Assembly (NCBI RefSeq): GCF_001940235.1
Contig: NZ_MJIE01000001.1
Location: 1,178,001-1,242,000, forward strand
Source of the DNA: Hornefia porci
GTDB taxonomy: Bacteria > Bacillota > Clostridia > Peptostreptococcales > Anaerovoracaceae
Reading direction: 5' to 3'
DNA: 64,000 nt
The position numbers and the translations under genes are program-made. A model generated the notes under the pieces. That model saw only the letters and a list, made by a program, of their open reading frames with translations, ran no database searches and was not told the origin of the DNA. Of this stretch, positions 35,488 to 43,554 are shown piece by piece. Positions within the stretch are counted from its first letter, which is position 1; each line of letters starts with the position of its first letter.

Positions 35488-35918
35488 CTCATCGCCCCCT
35501 TTCTCAAAATAGGTATCATAAAAGTTCTGATATTTATATTTTTAAGAAAGGCATCACCGGATGGCTGTCAGCTTTAGCCTCACGGGAATTTCACCCCTGC
35601 ATGGATCTCATCCAGCCCTACCCATTGCCTGCGACGCTTCTAACGCTCGGACTGTGGCTGTAGGGGAGTATCATTATGTATTTTGTGCTGTCATGGCTTG
35701 CAAGGTGCTACGCTTGCTTTACGGTAGAATATTTCTCGCTCAACTTCCGGATAGGGAAAGTGTCATGGCGTATTCTTCGCACAGCTAAGGCACAAAAGGA
35801 AAGTGTCCGGTTTGCCCTATGATACGCCGCCGTTATCTTGCGGGTATGTTTGTCAAAGAACAGGCGACAGCTTCTTTCTGCCTTGTCTGCGGAAAGGGGA
35901 ACGCAGGCAGTTACATTC
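35488..35918 (-). other. 431 bp conserved non-coding segment A
   Basis: No gene supported. It carries a chain of motifs, GTATCATT (35668), GTCATGGCG (35762) and GTTATCTTG (35832), that recurs in the same order at 48,596-48,785 in the second integrase module, also between a sigma-factor gene and the recombination genes. Confidence 0.45.
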
Positions 35919-36170
35919 TTAAATCTTAAACATCAGGACAGCCTGCATAAGCTTTGAGTGAAGGCGATCTCGTATATCCTCGTCTATGCCGTAATAAGTA
36001 TTTCCTCGTTCATCACGGAGCTTTCTCATAGAAAGATGTGCGATATAGCCTGCGTAATGCCGGCAGGCAATATTCATTGCCTGCGGCTCTCCCTTGGTTG
36101 CGGCTATGATTATCGGATAAGGCAACAAGCCGCGTTCATCATCGGTTGTTTTACCAGTCGTGGTAGTCAT
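35919..36170 (-). CDS. Tn916 Orf8-like helix-turn-helix protein
   Basis: 83 residues; starts at 36170 or 36176, both after GGAGGAAC. LLPYPIIIAATKGEPQAMN and HYAGYIAHLSMRKLRDE are the usual body of these small proteins, found directly downstream of the sigma-like Orf7 in Tn916 relatives. It overlaps the sigma gene end by about 20 bases. It likely takes part in control of transfer genes. Confidence 0.85.
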   Translation of the reverse strand: MTTTTGKTTDDERGLLPYPIIIAATKGEPQAMNIACRHYAGYIAHLSMRKLRDERGNTYYGIDEDIRDRLHSKLMQAVLMFKI

Positions 36171-36594
36171 AAGCATGTTCCTCCAAATAGCGTTTCAGCA
36201 GCTCAAATGAGCTGGTTCTCCGATACTGCACTGTGCTTCTCGGAATCTGATAGAGTGCTGCTATTTCCGCATCGCTCATATCAAAGAAGTAGTAGAGCAG
36301 GATAGCTCTTCTTTTTTCTTCCGGCAAGCTGTGGATTGCGTCAGCGATAAGCTTTGCACTCAATTCTTTTCCGCCTGCGAAAAAGGTCTGTTCCTCTTTA
36401 TCTTCTGCAAAGAAATCTTCACAGGTATAAAGCTGGTTTTCCTCTTTCGGTGTCAGATCGGAAAAGTTAATTTCGTGTGCCTGCCGCTTCCTAAGTTCCT
36501 TATGGGCATTGATACTTTCGTTTTTCAATGTCCGTTTGCAGAAGCCGTTAAATGCACAGCGTATTTGCCATTCGGTTCTTTCAGGTTCATTCAT
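36151..36594 (-). CDS. Tn916 Orf7-like sigma factor
   Basis: 147 residues from ATG 36594 (AAAGGAGGTG before it); the longer frame lacks any support. Region 4 is clear: IHSLPEEKRRAILLYYFFDM then IAALYQIPRSTVQYRRT. Such small sigma-70 proteins switch on excision and transfer in Tn916-family elements. Confidence 0.92.
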   Translation of the reverse strand: MNEPERTEWQIRCAFNGFCKRTLKNESINAHKELRKRQAHEINFSDLTPKEENQLYTCEDFFAEDKEEQTFFAGGKELSAKLIADAIHSLPEEKRRAILLYYFFDMSDAEIAALYQIPRSTVQYRRTSSFELLKRYLEEHAYDYHDW

Positions 36595-36865
36595 GGTATT
36601 CACCTCCTTTCGCAGCCGCGAAAGCGGGTAGAATTTCCCCTTTCGTAAACCCTCAACAACGCAGAGTTGAAAACTGCCAAAGAAAAGCGAATATTTTTGA
36701 AAAAAAGTTTTTGCGGACACAAAAAATCCCGGCTGCACAGGGCAGACGGGATCGGACATGAAAAGATAGCTGTATGGATATGATGTAACAGGTTATCCGT
36801 AAAGGTACAGAAACCCGGAAATAGAATATATCCCCCTTAACAAGATTTTAAGATAACGAAAAATG

Positions 36866-36899
36866 AACACGACGATACCTCCTTTGATACCGTCGTGTT
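36866..36899. terminator. Bidirectional terminator hairpin
   Basis: AACACGACG and CGTCGTGTT form a 9 bp stem with T-rich sequence after it. It lies in the 455 bp gap (36,595-37,049) between the sigma gene and the KTR gene; no gene is seen in the rest of that gap. Confidence 0.7.
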
Positions 36900-37018
36900 T
36901 TCATAGGTTATGATTGATTTTAAGACACCGCTTCTTTATTCAAGCAGGATAAAAACGACGGTCATATATAACTTGTATATTGCAACTTTTGCATAAGTAG
37001 ATTTCTCCTTAATAAAAT

Positions 37019-37058
37019 GAGCCGGCAATTACAGTTTTATAACTGTAAATCACCGGCT
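37019..37058 (-). terminator. Terminator after the ABC exporter operon
   Basis: GAGCCGG/CCGGCTC outer stem with an inner TTACAGTT/AACTGTAA stem; it overlaps the last codons of the KTR gene. Confidence 0.75.
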
Positions 37059-37238
37059 CTGTGTCTTTGCATCTGGCTCTTTGATTATTGTGGTTTTCAA
37101 TTCTTTTATATTTACCAAAGTTTCTAATTTGCACTTAGGACAATAGAGAGGAAAATTTTTTAATTCGGTATCTGCCCTTAGTTTTATTCTTGTTTTATTT
37201 TTACAGATAGGGCATAACAGCCATTCTGTTAGTATCAT
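37050..37238 (-). CDS. Cysteine-rich KTR-domain protein
   Basis: 62 residues with two CxxC pairs, CPICKNKTRIKLRAD and PLYCPKCKLETLVN, the KTR zinc-ribbon found widely in Firmicute mobile elements. It ends KEPDAKTQSR as its homologs do. The ATG at 37238 has AGGAAG 8 bases before it. It follows the permease with a 15 bp gap. Function unknown. Confidence 0.88.
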   Translation of the reverse strand: MILTEWLLCPICKNKTRIKLRADTELKNFPLYCPKCKLETLVNIKELKTTIIKEPDAKTQSR

Positions 37239-37253
37239 CTTCACCACTTCCTT

Positions 37254-38030
37254 TTAATTGTAATCAGCATATCTCCACCAAGTTATTGTTGAAATCAGTT
37301 CTAAAACACTTACACCAAACAGACTAATTATGCTCCATAAATTAAATATCACTTTTCCCGTAATACCACTTGCAAGTGCAGGAACAGACCACGGAATATA
37401 TTCACCCAAATTAAGAGCTGAACCAAGTTGAGAAAAAAGCATTGTAAAAATAATAAACGCCAATGGTAATAAATACCCACGCCCTAAGCAGGCAAAAAAT
37501 GCAACCGGAGTAGAGAGTAAAACCGTAAGGGTAGTACAATAGCCAAAAGTAAGCATTCCTTTGAAAAATATTATTGAGCTCCAACCGGCAAGTCCAATCA
37601 ATTTACCGGCCAACAATCCTAACAAAAGTGCAAAAATAGATATAATATAACTCCATAAAGCGACAACTATAAACTTGGATAATACTATCGTATCTCTTTT
37701 GATTGGAAGTGCTAATAAGTCTACCATTGTTTTATCAGAGTATTCTCTGCCAAAAACCCAAGAGGTTGTAAAACCGAAAATGAGTAAGCCTCCAACAGAA
37801 ATTACTTGTGATAAAGACATAAAGTATGATGACCAATCTGTTATCCTAATCATCTCTATTTTTGCAGAAATCAAACCAAGATTTTTTAAATACTCCGGAT
37901 ATTTCATCATAACTGCAAATAGCCCAACAATAAAAGGAACTAAACAGATCGAACAAAGAGTTATTATAGAAAGTTTTGATTTTATCAACTTTCTCCATTC
38001 AATTAAAATACAGGAAACAATCCTATTCAT
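37254..38030 (-). CDS. ABC-2 permease (bacitracin/lantibiotic export type)
   Basis: 258 residues, six membrane helices (for example IISIFALLLGLLAGKLIGLA). It starts at 38030 (GAAGGAGC before it), overlapping the ATPase stop by 8 bases. Together with the ATPase it forms a BcrAB/NisFEG-like exporter that could protect from peptide antibiotics; substrate not known. Confidence 0.88.
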   Translation of the reverse strand: MNRIVSCILIEWRKLIKSKLSIITLCSICLVPFIVGLFAVMMKYPEYLKNLGLISAKIEMIRITDWSSYFMSLSQVISVGGLLIFGFTTSWVFGREYSDKTMVDLLALPIKRDTIVLSKFIVVALWSYIISIFALLLGLLAGKLIGLAGWSSIIFFKGMLTFGYCTTLTVLLSTPVAFFACLGRGYLLPLAFIIFTMLFSQLGSALNLGEYIPWSVPALASGITGKVIFNLWSIISLFGVSVLELISTITWWRYADYN

Positions 38031-38970
38031 TATGCGCTCCTTCATTGTAGTCATGAATTATTCTAACGAAATAATTTTCTAAATCTTCTTTTTCAACAGT
38101 CAGAAGTTTTGGGGGATAACCTGAATTAACCAGCAATTTAGCAATTTCTTCCGGATATTTCACGGATTTTATATCAGTCAGTTCCACGAAACAGATATTA
38201 TTTTCTAAGTCTGATTTGAAATCCACTTGATAGCCTTTATTAGATAATACTTCTTTTATAGCCCTGTTATCAGAACCGCTTACTAACAACTTTTTTTCTA
38301 AGTACTTATCTAATTCTTTACTCTCAACTTCTCTTATCAGTCTGCCCTCATGTATAATTATTATTCTGGTAGCAATTTTAGCTATTTCTTCCAGTTTATG
38401 ACTGGAAATAAGAATCGTTGTACCGAGAACATTCGCTAATTCATTTAATAGTTCTCTAACCTCAATAACTCCTAAAGGATCTAATCCGTTGGTCGGCTCA
38501 TCGAGAATTAGTATTTTAGGTTTATGAATAATAGCTTTTGCAATTCCTAAGCGAGCAACATTTCCCAAAGAAAGGTGTTTTACTTGTTTATCTTTATGTT
38601 GGTTTAATTTTAATTTCTCAATTACCTTGTCAATATTATCTGTATTTCTAACCCCTCTTAATGTACTAACAATTTCTAAATTTTCCTTCACAGTTAAGTC
38701 CGGATAAGAATAAGGCGTTTCAATAATATAACCTATTTCATTCCGAACCTCTAAATTATATTGGTCTACCTTTTTCCCTTGGATATAACATTTTCCTGTT
38801 GTAGGTTTTATCAATCCTAAAAGCATTCTCATAGTTGTCGTTTTTCCTGCACCATTCAACCCTAAAAAACCTACTATTTCACCACATTTTATTGATAGAT
38901 TCAGGTCATCAACAACAAGATGTTTTCCATATTTTTTAGAAAGATTTATTGTCTTAATTGCCTCTTTCAC
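38023..38970 (-). CDS. ABC transporter ATPase (BcrA-type)
   Basis: 315 residues from a GTG start at 38970, with GAGGAGG in front. Walker A is GLNGAGKTTT, Walker B ILILDEPTNGLDP. The signature motif is LSLGN instead of LSGGQ, common in this branch. The C-terminal 90 residues are the BcrA-like extension. It overlaps the TetR gene by 17 bases; both are one operon with the permease and KTR genes. Confidence 0.93.
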   Translation of the reverse strand: MKEAIKTINLSKKYGKHLVVDDLNLSIKCGEIVGFLGLNGAGKTTTMRMLLGLIKPTTGKCYIQGKKVDQYNLEVRNEIGYIIETPYSYPDLTVKENLEIVSTLRGVRNTDNIDKVIEKLKLNQHKDKQVKHLSLGNVARLGIAKAIIHKPKILILDEPTNGLDPLGVIEVRELLNELANVLGTTILISSHKLEEIAKIATRIIIIHEGRLIREVESKELDKYLEKKLLVSGSDNRAIKEVLSNKGYQVDFKSDLENNICFVELTDIKSVKYPEEIAKLLVNSGYPPKLLTVEKEDLENYFVRIIHDYNEGAHNE

Positions 38971-39565
38971 TATTATCCTCCTCAATAATTTGCCCAACAA
39001 TTCCTTGTATTAGTAATTTTAATATCGTATCAAATTGCTTTTCTCCGATTTCTTCGATGTGTAATATGCTCATAGCAATCGTTCTAAATAAAGCGGAGAT
39101 AATTTCTACTGATAAGGTTTCTCTAATATTGATTTGGGACACAATTCTCTCAACCATTTTACCATCTAAGAGATGATGGGTTTTTATCACTTCTTTGGGC
39201 AATTTTCTTATGAGTAACTCCATTTCATGATTTTTGAAAATGGTATACACAAATGAATAGCGAAAATCCTGATAAAAATCATGTAGTAATCGCACAAACT
39301 GATCTGCATTTATTTGATTTTCTTGTCCTAATTGTTCCGTTAGACGGTTCATAATATCTATTTGATATTCTTCCAAGACTGAAAAAAACAACATTTCTTT
39401 TGAAGCATAAAAATTATAAAAAGAACCCTTGGAAATATCTGCCATTTCTACCATTTGGTCAACTGTGGTTTTCCTAACCCCATATCTTTTAAGACAGTCC
39501 TTTGCAACCTTATGTAATTTCTTTCTAATTGCTTCTTTTTCTTCATCAGTAAAAGCAGTAGCCAT
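38954..39565 (-). CDS. TetR-family regulator of the ABC exporter
   Basis: 203 residues. The helix-turn-helix KTTVDQMVEMADISKGSFYN (residues 32-51) is standard. First gene of the exporter operon. A palindrome in its promoter (39585-39612) is the probable operator, so it likely represses itself and the exporter. Confidence 0.92.
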   Translation of the reverse strand: MATAFTDEEKEAIRKKLHKVAKDCLKRYGVRKTTVDQMVEMADISKGSFYNFYASKEMLFFSVLEEYQIDIMNRLTEQLGQENQINADQFVRLLHDFYQDFRYSFVYTIFKNHEMELLIRKLPKEVIKTHHLLDGKMVERIVSQINIRETLSVEIISALFRTIAMSILHIEEIGEKQFDTILKLLIQGIVGQIIEEDNSERGN

Positions 39566-39584
39566 AATTCCCTCCTGAATACTT

Positions 39585-39612
39585 TATGACTTTTTTTGTA
39601 TTTATAGTCATA
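39585..39612. promoter_or_regulatory. TetR-type operator palindrome
   Basis: TATGACT (39585-39591) and AGTCATA (39606-39612), 14 bp apart, just upstream of the TetR start. Form and place fit an autorepressor site. Confidence 0.7.
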
Positions 39613-39793
39613 GAGTATTGTATCATATAAAATCAAAAATGTCAAAATGGCTTATATCTTCATGGTTGACAATTTTCTGTTTGCCATCATTCTTTTCACT
39701 TGCTTTTCTTACTGTCTTTTAATTTACCTTTTTTGGCAAAAGATGAATTTCCGTTGTTGTAGAGATTAAGGGATAAGTGGAATAGCAAGCATA

Positions 39794-39855
39794 GGAAAGG
39801 GGTATCCTTTCCGTAAAAAATCTCTATTTTCCGCAGTTCCGGCGATAGAGATTTT
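39794..39855 (+). other. Candidate origin of transfer (oriT)
   Basis: Two dyads stand directly upstream of mobC: GGAAAGG/CCTTTCC (39794-39812) and AAAATCTCTA/TAGAGATTTT (39817-39826 and 39846-39855). Relaxase elements usually carry oriT here. The nick site cannot be placed from sequence alone. Confidence 0.5.
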
Positions 39856-39908
39856 GCTTGCTGGGAAGTGTCCCAAACCCTCTACGAAAACAAAAAGGAA
39901 ATTCACCG

Positions 39909-40238
39909 ATGAATAACAGAAAAAGAAATGTGCAAATTAAGTTTCGTGTTACAGAAAAAGAACGAAACTTGATTGAAGAAAAAATGAAACAGGTGCCTAC
40001 AAGCAACATGGAAGCGTACCTTCGGAAAATGGCGATAGACGGATATATCATTCAGGTCGATCACAGCGATATAAAGAAAATGACGGCAGAACTTCAAAAA
40101 ATCGGGGTCAACATCAATCAGATTGCAAAAAGAGCAAACGCGACCGGAAATGTGTATCAGGAAGATATAGAAGAAATCAAAGGAGCCTTAAAAGAGATAT
40201 GGCGGTTACAAAGATTAAGCCTATTAAAAGCACATTAA
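39909..40238 (+). CDS. mobC: MobC relaxosome protein
   Basis: 109 residues from ATG 39909 (AAGGAAA before it). A ribbon-helix-helix start, NVQIKFRVTEKERNLIEEKM, is followed by the MobC core MTAELQKIGVNINQIAKRAN. It helps the relaxase open oriT. Overlaps the relaxase start by 40 bases. Confidence 0.93.
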   Translation: MNNRKRNVQIKFRVTEKERNLIEEKMKQVPTSNMEAYLRKMAIDGYIIQVDHSDIKKMTAELQKIGVNINQIAKRANATGNVYQEDIEEIKGALKEIWRLQRLSLLKAH

Positions 40239-41542
40239 AAAAGGCACTTGAATATATCCAAAACCCCGATAAAACCGATGACAAAATGCTTGTATCTTCT
40301 TTCGGATGCAGCTATGAAACCGCAGATATAGAATTTGCCTTTACGCTTTCACAGGCACTCGATAAAGGAAACAATTTAGCCCATCACCTGATACAGTCCT
40401 TTGAACCGGGAGAGGTCAGCTTTGAAAAAGCCCATGAGATTGGAAAGCAGCTTGCAGATGCAGTAACGAAAGGACAGTATGAATATGTCCTTACCACCCA
40501 TATTGATAAAGGGCATGTCCATAATCACATCATTTTTTGTGCTGTCAATTTCGTGGATTATCATAAATATAATTCCAACAAAAGAAGCTATTACGGAATC
40601 AGAAATATCAGCGACCGCTTATGCTATGAAAACGGTCTGTCGATCATCACTCCGGAAAAAGGACGAAAAGGAAAAAGCTATATTGAGTATCAAACGGCAA
40701 AGAAAGGTACAAGCTGGAAAGGAAAGCTGAAAGAAGCGGTTGATCTTCTGATTCCTCAGATAAAGGATTTTGAAGAACTTTTAGAGAAACTTCAAGCTTC
40801 CGGCTATGAAATCAAACGCGGAAAATATATTTCCTGCAGGGCACCCGGACAGGAGCGATTTACAAGACTGAAAACCCTCGGAGCAGATTATACGGAAGAA
40901 GCAATCAAAAAACGCATTGCAGGAATTAAGAGCCGCACCGGAAAGAAATTGACACAGGAGAACGGAATATCCCTACTGATTGATATTGAAAACAATATCA
41001 AGGCGCAGCAATCGGCGGGTTATGAGCATTGGGCGAAAATCCATAATCTGAAACAGGCTGCAAAGACAATGAATTTTCTCACCGAAAATAACATTAGGCA
41101 GTATGAGGATTTAATCAGTCGGATAGATGAATTGATCCTTGATAGTGAACAGACGGCAGACAGCTTAAAGCAGGTGGAAAAGAAGCTTTCCGATATGGCT
41201 GTTCTGATAAAAAATATTTCAACCTATCAAAAGACAAAGGATATTTACAGAGGATATATCAAGGCAAAGAATAAGGACGCATACAGGCGTAAACACGAAA
41301 GTAGCCTGATACTTTATGAAGCTTCCGGAAAGGCACTAAAGGATGCAGGCATTAAAAAGCTGCCGGAGCTTACCGTATTGCAGAAAGAATATTCTACCCT
41401 GCAAAAGAAGAAAGATGCCATATATTCCAATTACGAAAAACTGAAAAAGAAAGTCAAGGAATATCAGAAGGTCAAGCAGAATGTTGATATGATTTTACAA
41501 AGAGAAAATTCAGGCAAGGAACATACAAAGACCCTTGAATAA
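40199..41542 (+). CDS. MobP-type relaxase
   Basis: 447 residues. The N-terminal relaxase domain (PF03432 type) has the metal-binding histidines in HIDKGHVHNHIIFCAVNF, and the tyrosine near the front (KALEYIQNP) is the probable nicking residue. The C-terminal 150 residues are a coiled coil rich in Lys and Glu. It nicks oriT and carries the strand to the recipient, using a helper's transfer machine because no type IV secretion genes lie in this element. Confidence 0.94.
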   Translation: MAVTKIKPIKSTLKKALEYIQNPDKTDDKMLVSSFGCSYETADIEFAFTLSQALDKGNNLAHHLIQSFEPGEVSFEKAHEIGKQLADAVTKGQYEYVLTTHIDKGHVHNHIIFCAVNFVDYHKYNSNKRSYYGIRNISDRLCYENGLSIITPEKGRKGKSYIEYQTAKKGTSWKGKLKEAVDLLIPQIKDFEELLEKLQASGYEIKRGKYISCRAPGQERFTRLKTLGADYTEEAIKKRIAGIKSRTGKKLTQENGISLLIDIENNIKAQQSAGYEHWAKIHNLKQAAKTMNFLTENNIRQYEDLISRIDELILDSEQTADSLKQVEKKLSDMAVLIKNISTYQKTKDIYRGYIKAKNKDAYRRKHESSLILYEASGKALKDAGIKKLPELTVLQKEYSTLQKKKDAIYSNYEKLKKKVKEYQKVKQNVDMILQRENSGKEHTKTLE

Positions 41543-41656
41543 TTCCTGTTGTGGATGATGAGTAAAATTCATGGTATGATATAGCTAACTAAAGAAACGG
41601 GAAATACACAATATTGAGGGCAGAAAACAGTTCCCGGAAGAAAAGGAGCTGATAGA

Positions 41657-41989
41657 ATGACACGTGGGGAAATATGGAAAGATTTTTTTAGGAAAGTAAT
41701 AGTACCTGTTTTATTGACAGCATTTCTCTTTTACTGGGGAAAGAGCATATTTACACAAAACGGAGAAACCAATTATTTCTATGTATGGCTGTTTTGCGGA
41801 GTTCCTTTCGGTATCAGAAGAATGTTCCTGTGGCTGATTCCGATAAACCATGACTTCACTGCAACGGTGGGAATATTTGCCGTAAATATCATAGTCGGCG
41901 GACTGATCGGCTGCATTGTGATTATCTGGCAGCTTCTCGTTGCGGCATGGTACATTCCGCTTACGATATACAGGCTTGTAAAAGAATAA
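41657..41989 (+). CDS. DUF6050-like membrane protein
   Basis: 110 residues with three or so hydrophobic helices (IVPVLLTAFLFYWG, then IIVGGLIGCIVIIWQLLVAA). AAGGAGCTGATAGA lies before the ATG. Such small membrane proteins follow relaxase genes in many Firmicute elements; role unknown. Confidence 0.8.
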   Translation: MTRGEIWKDFFRKVIVPVLLTAFLFYWGKSIFTQNGETNYFYVWLFCGVPFGIRRMFLWLIPINHDFTATVGIFAVNIIVGGLIGCIVIIWQLLVAAWYIPLTIYRLVKE

Positions 41990-42008
41990 AATTCAGAAAG
42001 GTGTTTTT

Positions 42009-43127
42009 ATGGACTATACTGACATCCGTAAATTAGCAATAGAATTTTCAGGTTTATCAGGAATGGATGATACCTATACATTCTATTACGATGAAACTAA
42101 TAATTCTCGAAAGTTTAGAATTACTGAAAAAGATTTCAACTCATCAAAAGATGAAGATTTTGTTATAGGTGGACTTGTTTATGAGGGTGAAAACAGACAG
42201 TTTAGCCTTGACAAATTATTTCAGTCGTTCAAATTGCAATCCAATGTGAAAGAGGTTAAACGTCAACATATCGCACCCGGTAAAACTTTTCTTGAATGTG
42301 TAAAATCAACCAAATTACAGCTTTTATTAAAATGGATTATTGAAAATGATGTATATGTACATTTTATGGCAATGAATAATTTATATTTCGGTATTGTAGA
42401 TATAATTGATTCATTAGTTGCTGATACAGAGTTTTCGATGCTTCCACCTGATTATATCAATCTCATGAAAAACACTTTATATAAATATATCAATGCAGAT
42501 ATTGATTATATTCATTCTGTTTTTCTGAAATATAATTATCCCAATATACAGTCTGATAATGTACAGCCATTCTGTGAGGACTTTATTGCTTGGATAGAAA
42601 ACATAAGTGTTGAAAATGAACAGGAAGATTTTGGATTAGAATCAGTTCGTCAGCTGCTAAAAGATTCTCGGAAAAAGGAAAATCTTTGTTTTTTAAGCGA
42701 CAATAAAGATTTGATTTTAATGGATGGATATGAAAGCTTATATATTGAACCTATTTATATGTTCCCATATTCACAACATACTTTTGATGAAGAAGTAGAG
42801 ATAATAGATAAACTAAAGGATTTTCCTATTTGCATTGATAATCAAATACTTAGCAATTACGTCTTTGTTAAATCCGAAAGCAATCAATGGATTCAATTAT
42901 CTGATGTCATTATTGGGATTTTAGGAAAAATGTTTCTGTATGCAAATTCTAAAAGCAAATCGGAAATCATAAACGAAACCATAAAACTAAGTGATATGCA
43001 GAAAGAAAATATATCACTATTAAAGTCCTTAATAGAAAAGTCAGAGAAAAAATGTTTAGCTTTTATTCACTTCACTGCAAATTTTTATGAGATTGAAAAG
43101 GTTAAACTTATTTTATCTATGAAATAA
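42009..43127 (+). CDS. DUF3800-like protein
   Basis: 372 residues, strongly AT-rich. Near the start, TFYYDETNNSRKFRI matches the first conserved Asp/Glu motif of DUF3800 proteins, which have an RNase H-like fold. QLSDVIIGILGKMFLY near residue 300 carries the last conserved Asp. The family is often cargo in mobile elements and defence islands, though its function is not settled. Ribosome site GAAAGG before the ATG. It stands just before the ISL3 element, so the far end of the host element is hidden. Confidence 0.78.
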   Translation: MDYTDIRKLAIEFSGLSGMDDTYTFYYDETNNSRKFRITEKDFNSSKDEDFVIGGLVYEGENRQFSLDKLFQSFKLQSNVKEVKRQHIAPGKTFLECVKSTKLQLLLKWIIENDVYVHFMAMNNLYFGIVDIIDSLVADTEFSMLPPDYINLMKNTLYKYINADIDYIHSVFLKYNYPNIQSDNVQPFCEDFIAWIENISVENEQEDFGLESVRQLLKDSRKKENLCFLSDNKDLILMDGYESLYIEPIYMFPYSQHTFDEEVEIIDKLKDFPICIDNQILSNYVFVKSESNQWIQLSDVIIGILGKMFLYANSKSKSEIINETIKLSDMQKENISLLKSLIEKSEKKCLAFIHFTANFYEIEKVKLILSMK

Positions 43128-43362
43128 AAGGGTAATCAAAGTTTTTTAGGGTTTGTCAAAGTTTTTTGGGGGAAAGCATTAGGGTCAGATGTCATTCGTT
43201 ATGGTCTGTCGTTAGGGACAGTCTGTGGGGTCGTTCATTAGGGGCGAACTATGGGGTCTGAACAAACAAGAACTGAACGGAAAATCAAGCGGAGGATCGA
43301 TAAGTGATCTCCGCTTTGAATTGCAACGATTCTGATGTCAGTTTTCTTAATGAGAGTTTAGG

Positions 43363-43554
43363 TTAAAGTACCAGACGTGGGAAGGGTTCGTCTTCATTTT
43401 GTTCAGAATGAGCATGGTTTCTGAAATAGATGAATTCATCCCATAGATTCATCCAGGACAGGAATCCGTACAGGCAGTTTAATTCCGTTGTTTGAAAATC
43501 GAGATCCGTTTCAAGATCGAGGATATGTTGATGCAGTTCTTGATAGGTGGTCAT
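43363..43554 (-). CDS. Small accessory ORF in the ISL3 element
   Basis: 63 residues with excellent ribosome site GGGAGGTGATTTGAG before ATG. The ATG overlaps the transposase stop (ATGA), so it is translationally coupled. Sequence: helical start TTYQELHQHILDLETDLDFQ, an aromatic middle FLSWMNLWDEFIYF, then an acidic tail. No family recognised. Its place suggests a role in transposition control. Confidence 0.75.
   Translation of the reverse strand: MTTYQELHQHILDLETDLDFQTTELNCLYGFLSWMNLWDEFIYFRNHAHSEQNEDEPFPRLVL

Noticed and set aside
35561..35788. 75-codon ORF in the gap upstream of xis
   Set aside because: No ribosome site; the region behaves as a conserved non-coding segment with a diverged copy that lacks this frame.
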